The notes under the pieces are model-generated. The model searched no databases. It was given only the letters and a program-made list of their open reading frames with translations, and was not told the DNA's origin. The translations under genes were made by a program, and so were the position numbers. DNA of 64,000 bases from Panax quinquefolius (lineage: Eukaryota; Streptophyta; Magnoliopsida; Apiales; Araliaceae): positions 59,571,322-59,635,321 of the forward strand of contig CM035170.1 of the NCBI GenBank assembly GCA_020205615.1, in the 5' to 3' direction. Positions within the stretch are counted from its first letter, which is position 1. Each line of letters begins with the position of its first letter. This document shows positions 35,068 to 46,772 of this stretch, piece after piece.

Positions 35068-35817
35068 ATGAGCACCTTCTTCTACCAAGAAGCTATGAAT
35101 GGACGATTAGAGAAATGGCTTGAAGCCATGAAATGCGAGATGGACTCCATGTATACTAACCAAGTATGGACTCTGGTTGATCCACAGAAGAAAGTAAACC
35201 AATCGGGTGCAAGTGGGTTTTCAAGAAGAAAACCGGCATGGATGGTAATGTACAAACCTATAAAAAGTATTTGGTAGCAAAAGGTTTCAAACAAATTCAA
35301 GGTGTTGACTATGATGAAACCTTCTCTCGGTGGCAATGGTTAAATCCATCGAGGATCTTACTTGCTTATTACGACTTTTTATGATTACGAAATCTGGCAG
35401 ATGGATGTCAAAACTGCTTTCCTTAATGGAAATCTCCTTGAGGATGTGTATATGACACAACCTGAGGGTTTTGTCACTCCAAAGGATGCTGGAAAGGTAT
35501 GTAAGCTACAGCGATCCATTTATGGATTGAAGCAAGCCTCTCGGAGTTGGAATCTTCATTTGATGAAGCGATCGAAAGAATTTGGCTTTATTAAAAATGA
35601 AGATGAACCTTGTGTATATAAGAAGGTTAGTGGGAGTCACATTGTATTCCTAGTATTATATGTTGATGACATATTAATTATTGGGAATGACATTCCTTCC
35701 TTACAGGCTGTAAAAACATGGTTAGGAAAATGTTTCTCCATGAAAGATTTGGGCGATGCTGCCTACATTTTAGGTATCCGGATCTATAGAGATAGATCGA
35801 GAAAAATGCTCGACTAA
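35068..35817 (+). pseudogene. Copia reverse transcriptase
   Basis: A first frame carries MNGRLEKWLEAMKCEMDSMY and NQVWTLVD, then breaks. The frame at 35,362-35,817 gives IWQMDVKTAFLNGNLLEDVY, QPEGFV, KLQRSIYGLKQASRSWNLHL and LVLYVDDILIIGND (catalytic YVDD about residue 100 of this piece), followed by MKDLGDAAYILGIRIYRDRS. This copies RNA into DNA in the element's particle. The core is the best-preserved part of the copia element, but the N-terminal third is frameshifted and a stop ends it at 35,817. Confidence 0.88.
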
Positions 35818-36610
35818 GTCAAAGTACATATATTGATAAAGTGTTGAAAGCAGTTCGGCATGCAAGAAGCGAAAAGAGAAACTTACCCGTGACTCATGGT
35901 GTAAAGATCTCTAAGCCCCAATGTCCTAAATCACAAGATGATGAGGAGGTGTATGAAAAGATCCCTTATGCTTGACAATTGGATCTATCATGTATGCTGA
36001 TGATATGTACTCGTCCGGGATGTCTCGTATGCTTTGAGCATGATGAGAGATACCGATCGAATCCGGTGAAGGTCATTTGGACAACGATCGAGAATATCCT
36101 CAAGTACACGAAAAGGACTAAGGATTCATTCTTGGTATATGGATGTGAAGATGACTGGCGGTAAAGGGTTACCACGGATGCTAGTTTCGGTGACAATGAT
36201 GACTATAAGTCTCGATCGGGTTTTGTGTTTTTTGCCTTAATGGTGGTGTTTGTTAGTTTGGAAAAGTTGAAGCGAGAGCGATGGCGATTCTACAACGGAG
36301 GATGAGTATATTCTTTGCTTCTAGTGCGACCCGAGGAGGTATATGGATTAAAAAGTTCATCATTGAACTTGGTGTTGTTCAACCATTGTTGATCCGGTTG
36401 CTCTATCTTTGTGATAATAATGGAGCCATTACGCGAGCTAAGGAACCCGGATCTCTGTGATCCAAGCATATACTTAAGCGGTACCATCTCATCAAGTGAA
36501 ATCATTGATAGAGGAGATGTACATATAGGAAGAGTGCCAACAGGATGATAATGTTGCGGATCCATTGACGAGAGCTTTGTCGCGGCGAGAAGCACGACGG
36601 TCACACTAGT
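35818..36610 (+). pseudogene. Copia RNase H remnant
   Basis: Pieces such as QSTYIDKVLK, TTDASFGDNDDYKSRSGFVF (36,170-36,225) and AREARRSH-like tail codons show the usual region after RT. Multiple stops and frameshifts are present. The end joins a short stretch leading to the purine tract. Confidence 0.7.
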
Positions 36611-36661
36611 TCCATGGGTATTAGATACATGAGTGATTGGCTCTAGTGCAAGTGGGAGAGC

Positions 36662-38158
36662 TGTTAGAGTTTATGCCCAGAGGCCAATTATTTGATATAA
36701 TTGCTTAACGTTTTGATATTATATTTGATTGAATAAATATATGATTTTATTATGGTTTTATTTACTACGTAATATAATTGTTAACATAATAAAATTCCTT
36801 AGAATAGTGATACAAATTATATAGTTTCAAGTATGTGACTTGAACATGAGATTATATAATTACAATTAGTATCATTGTTCTTAAATGTCCCTAATCGAGT
36901 ATCATTGTTGATGGGACAACAATGATGCATTGAGACTAGTATGTGGATTGACTGATGACCAAATCTCATTGGTCATAAATATATGAGATATTAAGTCGAT
37001 GCATAGGTACATGTTGAAACGATGTCTTTGGACGGACCCACCATGAGAATTCTATATGGAGCATTATGCGAAGTGTCATTAGCAATTCTCATAGTAACAA
37101 TGATGTAATGGTCCTCAGAACACGAAATCATATATTACTACACGAGAATTTATGTACTTTGATATCATCAAATGTCACCTTTAATAGGGTGGACTATAAA
37201 GGTGATTATTGGGTTCATCATGAATCGTGTGAGAAATATGAGTGATCTAGATGGAATTTAACCATCCTATATATTATGGGTGATATCCATAGGCCTCTTG
37301 ATTGAGTAGGACTATGAAATGCATGGCCATGCTCAAATAGTGATTTGTTTCATATAGTCTACTCATTGATCAAGAAAACTTCAGATTAAATTATGAAGAG
37401 TATGACACATTCCATGACTCGAGTTTAATCTAGGATATTAAGGTTAAAAGGATTAAATTACATTGAAACATTGGTCACAAAAAGGTTGCATCGAATCATC
37501 GATCTTATTATTACTTGGGTAGCGATGATGCATTACTAGATGCAGCTCACTTTGTTTATAATTTTATAATATGATTTTAAAATTATTACCAGCGTAATAA
37601 TAACCTATAAGGTCACACACATAGAACGTAATTTAAAAGGAATTAGTTTAAATTTTAAGGATTTAAATATATTAATATGATTAATAGTATTTAAATCACG
37701 AATTTAAATTAAAAGGATAATTTGTATATATGTATATTAATTAAGTAAGACTTAATTAAGAGATATATATATATATATATATTATATTTTATGAAATTAG
37801 GTTTTGATTAATACCTTTTAACTACTATATATATGATATATATAGCGACCCGATTAAAAATAATCAAAAAAAACAAAAACCTAATAGCAGCTCTTAGAGA
37901 GAGACTAGAGAAAAGCAGTTTCAAAATCCTCATCCTTGGTGGCTAGTACTGCGATTCCTTCTTCTGCGGATCGTGGGCGATTAAATGGGCGTTTGTGTGG
38001 ATACCGTAGAGACGCGATTCGTTTGAAAGGCGTTGGAGATTAACCGCATCGTTTAATCGCTTCTTAATCGGTATAATTTCTAACCACCGAATTAACTATT
38101 TTTTACATTTCATGTGGATCTTCAAATTTGGGGTTTTTATTTCATTTGGTTTAAATTA
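36662..38158 (+). mobile_element. 3' LTR of the copia element, 3' end missing
   Basis: It begins TGTTAGAGTTTATG right after the purine tract and parallels the 5' LTR to TTGGTTTAAATT. There it switches to element C sequence, about 50 bp before the expected LTR end. Confidence 0.85.
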
Positions 38159-40087
38159 ATGCTTTCTAAATTCCTAAATCCATTTTAAACTTCTACACCT
38201 TCGTTAATCATGTATGTTAATCTAAACATGCTCACAATAGGTTAATATAATAATATATACCATTACACATGCTTGTATGCTAGCTTAAGTCATAATAATA
38301 TACTAACACTTAGTTATTATGAAATGTAAAACCAAAAACTAGAAGCAGAGATCTGATGTAATGCTACCGCAGACCTTAGTGTAATTCGGTAGCAATTTCT
38401 TGTATGCTACTGCAGTTCGTTCGAAACGATGCATACCGCTTTAAGAATCGTCAAGCCAAATCTCAAAATTTATTCACCAAATGGATTTTGGACACTCATA
38501 AACCAATAGCAACATACTTATATGATCATATAACATCTATAAAACCAATACCCAGCCTTATTAACATCAAATTCCATAAAATCAAAATTTTGAGATTTCA
38601 AGAATTGAATTTAACAGAAACTAAAATATAGAACACGAAGAATCTTATACCTTGCAATTTGCTTGTTAATTCACACCCTTCTACTGATATGTATACAAAC
38701 ACTCACTCTATATATGCTTTCAATCCTTAGCAATTCTCAGCAATGGATATTAGAAGGAGATGGGTGATATTTATAGAGAAATGAAAACACAGACAATGCA
38801 TATGTACACCAATTTAAACCCATGAATGCAAGGATTACATGAAGGTTAAGAGAGAGTTGGTAAATGGTTGTTGAAATTCATCATAATCCCCACTCCCTTG
38901 TTCATCATTGACATCTAGGTATAATTTTTTATCACACCGGTATACTTTATTTAAACCCATGAATGCAAGGATTACATATAATACATGTATAATTTTTTAT
39001 CACACTGGTATACTTTATTAAAAATAATTATTTACAATATGCTCATGGTATATTATTTTAATATATGCCCACATACGTATTGTCACATACACCTTCTTGA
39101 TGCATTCATACCATATAGTTTTAATATGCATAATCACATTGCTTCATACAATATAGTTTCATAGAACTTAATATATAGTCACACAAAAAGTCACACTTTC
39201 GCTATATAGTATAGTCGTAATATTGCTCACATGCACATAAACCGATAATCTAATATTATTATATTAATAACTTATTTATTTATGTCAATTAAATAAATTA
39301 TTCATTTCCTTGATTAATTAACACAAAAATTAATTACTCCAATCCTCGTTGGTTAATGTATTTATACATCTCCATAATCATTAATTATCTAAATAATTCT
39401 TATTATATTTATAGATATATTGCAAATAATAGTAATCAAATATTATTAATTAATTACCAAGTAATCAATATTCTACCACAATTAATTACTATTAATTAAT
39501 GGTTTACTTAATATTTCCTTCAAATCAATCATAACACAATTGTATTTCATGGTTTATCAATGTCACATATATCACCTAATTGTTTCATTTAATTTCTAAA
39601 GTAAAATAATAATTTTCTCAATCGACCACTTTAAGCGCAATTGCCATTTATCTTCTTTGAGACGGCCAATTGTATGCAGCAAACTCTCAACAAAGGCTAA
39701 GACTGGTTTAGCTTCGACCCGTGTCAATCTTCATTGCTAATTCACTTATACGACACGAATTAATGTCCACAAGAGTGATATTGCAATTTAAGAGTGTATT
39801 CATTAATTATTATAACAATCCTAACAATTATATCCTATATACGATAATCATATATTTAGGAAAAATGACTAATTCTATTTTTATTACAAAATTAATTTAT
39901 AATAATAATATAATCTATAATGATCAATAATTCTTAAAATGAATTTATTTACAATTAATTATGGAATAATAAGTTTTATTTATCATATAAACACGCATAC
40001 TTCTCTTTGCACATAATCCCTCCTTTAAAGAAAAATTTAAATGTAAAATTTATTATTTAATTATATTGAAAATATTGGGTTATTACA
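38159..40087 (-). mobile_element. 5' LTR of element C, U3-side part, with a rearrangement scar
   Basis: It resumes the C LTR at the counterpart of about 19,690 and runs to the LTR start TGTAATAACCC at 40,087. At 38,920-38,990 about 225 bp present in the 3' LTR (20,430-20,655) are replaced by two short copies of nearby sequence. An open frame at 38,404-38,631 is chance reading of the LTR. Confidence 0.85.
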
Positions 40088-40092
40088 ACGCC

Positions 40093-42098
40093 GGGTCCTC
40101 GCTTTCTCCTCATGTTGCGGCAGAGTCTCCATCGCCTCTTTCTCGGTCCAGTATTGCGGCTAAACCTCTCCCTCTTTCTCATGCTGCTTTTCACTCGTGA
40201 TAGTTGATGGCTTTGAGCTCGCGTTCACAAGACTCTCCCAAGGTACTGACTAATATGCTGCTTTGCTTCCTCTAAAAAACAAATTGGCATTGCTGGCCTT
40301 TACCGAGCATAAAACTTGGAAAATTTTTCTAAGTCTTTGAAATTGCTTGAGACGCTAACTTTACGATCTCATAACTTCTTCGTTATAACTTGGAACAAGG
40401 TCGTTCCAAAGCCATTCTCTTCCTTATCTTAGGTACTTCAACTTTCCCCAGACAAAAATTTATTCTGAATTCGTTAACATGCCATTCAATTGGCTTTGAT
40501 TTCATCCTTCGTTCATTTTATGGTATTAACGTTCTTCGTTCGTTCATCCGTAATTCGGTCATCCGAACTCGAAACTCATTCGTTCTTGAGTCCACGACTC
40601 ACGTTTTCTACGTTCTCTTACATTCTTATAAAACCCTACTCCTTCGGGTTCATTTATATACTTTCTATTTCTCGTTCGTCTTTTACGAAAATTTCGCCAT
40701 AACTTCGTTATAGCTTAGTTTAATCCGTTCTTCATGAATGTTTCTACCATTCATAACCAAGCAATAAGCATCTAACTTATACACGATGGTTTTAAACTTG
40801 TCCATCAACAACAAGTTATATCTACGATGGTTTTAAATTTGTCCATCAACAACGTTCTTTGTGTTCTTCGTTCATTCTTCATTTTAATCGATATTTTGAT
40901 TACGATTTCAATTTTTATTGGAATTTGATGTTATAAAACACCATTCCTTACTAATATCACCGAGTCGTTCATATGATACATTCGGATCGCTCAAATTCAT
41001 TACGAATCTTATACTTCCTTAAGAAATTTATAAACTAAACTTCTACTTCTTATTTCTTCGTTTCTTCATGATTTCAACCATATGAAATCATTATTAACAT
41101 CTTTTAATTCTTATTCTTATTAAGCTATGTTTTAAACATAGAAAACTTAAAGAAATTATTCTAGAAGTTAGGTTTTTAATACCTTTCTTCTTTATTCTTC
41201 TTCCTTTAGACAAAGCCGGCGATTCCCTAGCTTTTCTATTTCTCGATCTTCTCTGATCCGAGTCTTCATGCTCTTTCTCTTCTTTATTCTTCTTCTCAAA
41301 GCTCTCAAGCTCTCTCTCTCTCTCAAAGTGTTGGTTGATTTCAAAGAAATCAACTAACACTTCTCTTTTATAGATTTTTAAGGCTAGGGGTATTTTAGTC
41401 ATTTTGCCCCCAAATCACTATTCACACCTCCTTACTATTCATGAAGCTTCCCTTGGAAGCTTCGTGTTTCCGTCTTGCGGAATTCGTTCCACAGTTTCAA
41501 AAATTGCGATTCTCAGAATCAAAATATTTTTGGATATTTCGTCTTTCTTTTACAGTTTCACATTTACGCATTCTTCGAAAATTCGAAAAACTGAAAAATA
41601 CTTTTTGACGCTAAACATTCTCCTTCACATTTTCCCCTAACGTAGTCAAACTAATGAAAAGTACATAACAATATTTTTCATCATTTTTATTTCGTACGAT
41701 TTCTGCATGTTTTTCGAGAAAAACTTTTATCGGCTTACTTAACTTTTCACGATATATTATCATCAAATCTTTCAACAGAGTGTCATTTTGACATACCGAA
41801 CTCTCGGAAAGGCTTAGGTTATTCAAACCCTAACCCTTAGGTTTCGTCGGGTGAATAGTGCATATTTCATCTTTTTTCCTGGAAATATTTTTGTTCCCGA
41901 AAAACTTTTATTTTTGCCTTAAAAATTCTTACTTGTTCAGTCTAGCTCATAGCTAGAATCCTCCCGACTTATAATCATCCTAGGTTATAGAACGATTAAT
42001 AAACACATAACACAGAATAGTATTAATAAAATTCATTTTATTAATAACTAATTCTTTAAACTTAAATTCTGGACAATTCGATTTTCTGGGTTGTCACA
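40093..42098 (-). mobile_element. 3' LTR of D, U3-side part
   Basis: It continues the D LTR after element C and matches the solo LTR from about 23,680 to 25,797. It ends at GGGTTGTCACA (42,098), which is the LTR start on the minus strand. It holds the TATA box (41,366-41,372) and an adjacent 15-bp hairpin. Confidence 0.88.
41328..41372 (-). promoter_or_regulatory. TATA box and adjoining 15-bp hairpin in the D LTR
   Basis: On the minus strand CTATAAAAGAGAAG contains the TATA box (41,372-41,366). Six bases downstream begins an inverted repeat: arms 41,328-41,342 (GTGTTGGTTGATTTC) and 41,346-41,360 (GAAATCAACTAACAC), loop of three bases, one non-Watson-Crick pair (41,333 G with 41,355 T on the plus strand). 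The 5' LTR of D has the same hairpin at about 46,114-46,146. The expected transcription start falls within it. Confidence 0.75.
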
Positions 42099-43885
42099 TC
42101 CTTCCCCCTTATAAAAATTCCATCATCGGAATTTCTTAAAACCACACCCTTACTCGGGTCATCACATTCACCCCTTCTTCACAGAATTTCGTCCTCTAAA
42201 TTTTAGCTTAATTTTCTTCTCAACTTCTCTTCAAAGAAGTTCTTATCTTTCAAACATTTCCTAACCTCCATAACTTATCAAGAATCATGAAGTAGAAGGA
42301 ATAATGAGGAACATAAGAATTCCTTTAAAACATTTCATACTTTTGCTGAGGGGTCAAATCGACCATGAACTCTTACTAGGTTGGACAGCAATTCGTCGTA
42401 AAACCCTTATATCACGGCCAGTTTACAATCACAAAGAAAGTAACTACCTCTTCCATACGTAGGTGATCAACCCATTGTATAACCTCATTTCGAGGTGTGT
42501 TCACCTCAGACTCATTCATCAGATTCCGCACCAAAACGATTTGGCTTGGCACAACTTCTTCAAAGAAAGCTCGATTTTCTTTTAAACATGACATACCATT
42601 TATCTTCGTCAAATCAAATAGCTTAGACCATACCAATAAATTGGACATCAACTTGAAACATTCGTCTAGTCAAATCAATTGACATCGACTACTTCTTTAA
42701 ATTCTTTTCCAACACATCAAAACGTTTCATGACGTCATGATACCGCACTTTTCACAGTACGTTGAGGACTTCGTCAGTTTATGACTTCGTCATTATACAT
42801 CATACCATAGCGGGTTGTTGATCCTAAGATCAAATCCAACACTAGGTTTAATTGCATTAATAGCTCCATCCTTTTACCATCTTTGCACTAAATGCATTGA
42901 TGATATAAAATACATTTTGATATTTCAAATCAACTTCTGTCTAGCCGAAACAATTAGCATAGACATATAAAGAATAGTTCTTTTAAAATCCGTTGGTTCC
43001 AAAAGTTGAACCAAGTCTTTCCTTTTTAACACGCATATAGAAGCACGATTTCAATAAACTTCGAAATCTAGCATAGCTAGATGACTTAGAATATCCTATT
43101 TCTCCATCTTCCTTCATTGTCTTACTTACAACAATACTTAATCTTCTTTAGCACCTTCAATGCTAAGCATACTAAAAATACTACGTTTTCAGTCTAAACA
43201 TTCCTATACCTTAGTATAGTCCATCAACTTTCCACACTTTATGTGTTTAGGAACTTTCCACAACCATATGTGTTTAAGAACTTATCTTCGCAATATGTAA
43301 TCCAAGAACAAATCAAGGACTATTCATACGCTTAGGGTTCAGAAACATAACATATAACTATGAGTCACAAACTTTTTATAAGTATGAGTATCAAGAACTC
43401 GCACCTATCTTAACATTCTCTACATATCATACATATACATGAGAAAAGATTCACCTTCTCGTCATATACACATTGATAGCACGACATACTATTCCAATGA
43501 TTATCACAGTAATAACTAAGTAATAACAAACCCCCTCACATTCGAAGGTTTGTACTACTCAGCTATCACATGAGTCCTCAATCGAAATCTTATAACTTCT
43601 TACTTTCTCTTTACTTAATACGAATTTTCTTTAATTTGTATGCTAACCTTTACAACTCAATATGAGTTCTTCTTCCCGTACTACTTCATAGTACCATTCA
43701 TTTATAGCATTAGCTACAAATCATTCATCGTTTAACAGAACAACTGTTATTATGATTTAATATGAGCATGTGGTGATCTTCTTCCTTAATCGTTTAACTC
43801 AAAGATTTTCTTATCCTTCTCTATACGATTATAGTCTTAGGTACTCATACCTAAGATTTATAACCTATCAGCTCTGATACCAACC
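42099..43885 (-). other. Internal region of D, noncoding, with duplicated polypurine module
   Basis: The region runs from the purine tract (42,099-42,110, AAGGGGGAAGGA on the minus strand) to the primer site TGGTATCAGAGC (43,872-43,883), which is a perfect match. No gag or pol motif can be found in six frames; an 80-codon minus frame at 42,412-42,651 matches nothing I know. At 42,155-42,180 a second copy of the purine tract plus an LTR-like start (GAAGAAGGGGTGAA then TGTGATGACCC) is present. Confidence 0.75.
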
Positions 43886-46772
43886 TGTAACGCCCCGTAA
43901 TCTTGTATATCTTCACACCCGGATTCCGTGCATCACTAGTACATCTTCTTCCAAATATACATCAATATATAGTGAAATATAACAACATACATTCTCAAAT
44001 CCCAGGTTCTAAAACCTTATAACCTTTTTCATTACAAATAATGAATAAATACATTATTCTTTACATCTTATAAGAGTAACTTTTATCCGTCACCAAGGAT
44101 GCATAACAGTTCATTAAACTAATCTATAGTTCAATTAAACCATTCTATATTACAAGTCTTCACTTGATCTTCATGCACATTCACATACTGAATGACATTT
44201 CTTCTGGATACCAATCAGCTTGATCTTTACGGGATCCTTAAGTTCTTCTAACATCGTTCGCTGAAAATGTTTTTCATTTAAAGCAAGTGTGAGCATTCAA
44301 TTGCCCAGCAAGTCATAGCAGTTGAATGAACAACTTCAAGAATTTAAACATTCTTTTAAGACTTCAATAACCGAACAAAGGTTATGAAGCAGCTTGAATA
44401 ATAGGAATTATCTTGATTCCTATCATTTTAAAACATTAGTCGCATTCACTTTGAAATACTCTCATTCTTCTACCTTTTCCATACATATCATGTCTGGCTA
44501 GAACCATTAGCACAGACTTAATAATAACGATTCATGTATAAACAGAACATACTCATATTGAACAGTTCAATCACAGAACAGTTCATCTCATAGAAACATC
44601 GAAGTGTTCAAATTGTGGCACAAGGCCTCATACATACTACCACCTTTTACAAATATCGCACATTTGCACATAGACAATACTTCTTAAGTTCAACATCTGA
44701 GAAGTATAAGAAACTAGCATTCATGTAATATGAATGAAGTTAAGAAACTTGCCTTACGCACAGCTACAGCTTACGCTGAATTTCTCAATCCAATCCCAAT
44801 ATAACACATAAGGAAAATAGCACATACACCAATTAGTCACATACTTGACTTAATCATTGGTTTACTTCACTTTACTTCTTAGGGTTCGCACTCTTCTAAT
44901 CTAAGTTTAAGCGAACAACTTTCTTAACCGATTTACGGCTTCATGACATACGGAGATGTCTTATTCATACGTTCATAATCTTTGATGATTTACATTCTTA
45001 TCTTCTTCTTATAACCTTACTAGGACTCGGCACACATCATGTCTCTACTAGTAGTTCATATGGTACTTTGAGTGGTTTCCCATAAATAACCAACAAACAA
45101 GTTCTCGTCTCGTCTACACTGTCTTTCACAGTGAGTTAGATCGGTCACCAGTTTCGTATATACCTCCGCTCTCTAAAGGAATTGTTTAGCCCAGCTCCCA
45201 TATGTCAACCATCAAAGATTACAATTGTACCACAACCTAAACTTTATCTTAACCTATCCGAACCACTAAACAATAATGTTCATTAAGTCAATTTCATATT
45301 TCTTATTCCTTATGACTTTCTGGAAACTAAATGTCATACCTCAGGATTCATTCCTTATCGTCTAAGTCATACAATCTTTGTATACTCAGAACGATCATTC
45401 AATGTCAATACTATGAGGTCATTGCGTTAAACATTTTATATTAACTTATTCGTAACTTACAACGTCCGTTTCATTCGCCATAACTTCGTTATAGCTTAGT
45501 TTAATCCGTTCTTCATGAACGTTTCTACCATTCCTAACCAAGCAATAAGCATATAACTTATACACGATGGTTTTAAACTTGTCCATCAACAACAAGTTAT
45601 ATCTACGATGGTTTTAAATGTGTTCATCAACAACGTTCTTCGTGTTCTTCGCGTTCTTCGTTCGTTCTTCATATTTAATCAATATTTTGATTACGATTTC
45701 ACTTTTTATTAGAATTTGATGTTATAAAACACCATCCCTTACTAATATCACTGAATCATTCTTATGATACATTTGGATCGCTCAAATTCATTACGAATCT
45801 TATACTTCCTTAAGAAATTTATAAACTAAAATTCTACTTCTTATTTCTTCATTTCTTCATGATTTAAACCATATGAAATCATTCTTAATATTCTTTACTT
45901 CTTATTCTCATTAAGCTATGTTTTAAACATAGAAAATTTAAATAAAATTATTCTAGAAGTTAGGTTTTTAATACCTTTCTTCTTTATTCTTCTTCCTTTA
46001 GACAAAGCCGGCAATTCCCTAGCTTTTCTATTTCTCGATCTTCTCCGATCCGAGCCTTCATGCTCTTTCTCTTCTTTATTCTTCTTCTCCAAGCTCTCTC
46101 TCTCTCTTAAAGTGTTGGTTGATTTCAAAGAAATCAACTAACACTTCTCTTTTATAGATTTTCAAGGATAGGAGTATTTTAGTCATTTCGCCCCCAAATC
46201 TCTATTCACACCTCCTTACTTCCACCTCCTTACTATTCACGAAGCTTCCCTTGGAAGCTTTGTGCTTCTGTCTTGCGGAATTCGTTCGACAGTTTTAAAA
46301 ACTGTGATTTTCGGAATCCAAATATTTTGGGATATTTCGTCTTTCCTTTACAGTTTAACATTTACGCATTCTTCGAAAATCCGAAAAACTTAAACACTTT
46401 TTGATGCTAAGTGTTTTCCTTCACGTTTTCCCCTAACGTAGTCAAGCAAATGAAAAGTACATAACAATACTTTTCGTCATTTTTATTTCGTCCGATTTCT
46501 GCACGTTTTTCGAGAAAAAATTTATCGGCTTACTTAACTTTTCACGATATATTATCATCAAATCTTTCGACGGAATGTCATTTCAACTTACCGAACTCTC
46601 GGAAAGTCTTAGGTTATTCAAACCCTAACCTTTAGATTTTGTCGGGTGAATAGTGCATATTTCGTCTTTTTCCCAGGAAAAATTTTTGTTCCTGGAAAAA
46701 TTTTATTTTCGTATTGAAAATTCTTACTCGTTCAGTCTAGCTCGTAACCAGAATCCTCCCACTTATAATCAT
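43886..46772 (-). mobile_element. 5' LTR of D, main part, with internal deletion
   Basis: It begins TGTAACGCCCC at 43,886 next to the primer site. At 45,474-45,477 it jumps from the counterpart of 16,563 to the counterpart of 40,694, losing about 1.16 kb. The four bases TTCG are shared by both sides. It is interrupted at 46,772 by element E. Confidence 0.88.

Larger units (their letters stand above)
29532..38158 (+). mobile_element. Ty1/copia element, degenerate, in the 5' LTR of C
   Basis: Two LTRs (29,532-31,069 and 36,662-38,158) flank a 5.6-kb internal region with gag, protease, integrase, RT with YVDD and RNase H in that order, which is the copia order (integrase before RT). The primer site TGGTATCAAGC is at 31,071 and the purine tract AGTGGGAGAGC at 36,651-36,661. 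No target duplication is visible. The right LTR lacks its last ~50 bp, and about 1 kb of the host LTR (counterpart of 18,673-19,690) is missing at the insertion, so a deletion or recombination followed or accompanied insertion. Confidence 0.88.
17128..40087 (-). mobile_element. Element C: gag-only Ty3/gypsy element with 4.6-kb LTRs, plus nested insertions
   Basis: It lies inside the 3' LTR of D, with flanks GCGCC (17,123-17,127) and ACGCC (40,088-40,092), a target duplication with one change. The LTRs start TGTAATAACCC and end GGGGGCGTCACA on the minus strand; the left copy's terminal CA has mutated. Without the solo LTR the internal region is about 2.5 kb: degenerate primer site, an extra reading frame, gag and a polypurine tract, with no pol. 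That is the architecture described for TR-GAG elements. It must have depended on enzymes from another element. Confidence 0.88.

Noticed and set aside
42412..42651. An 80-codon minus-strand frame in the internal region of D as a gene
   Set aside because: No recognisable motif, no supporting context and no continuation; the length is compatible with chance in this composition.
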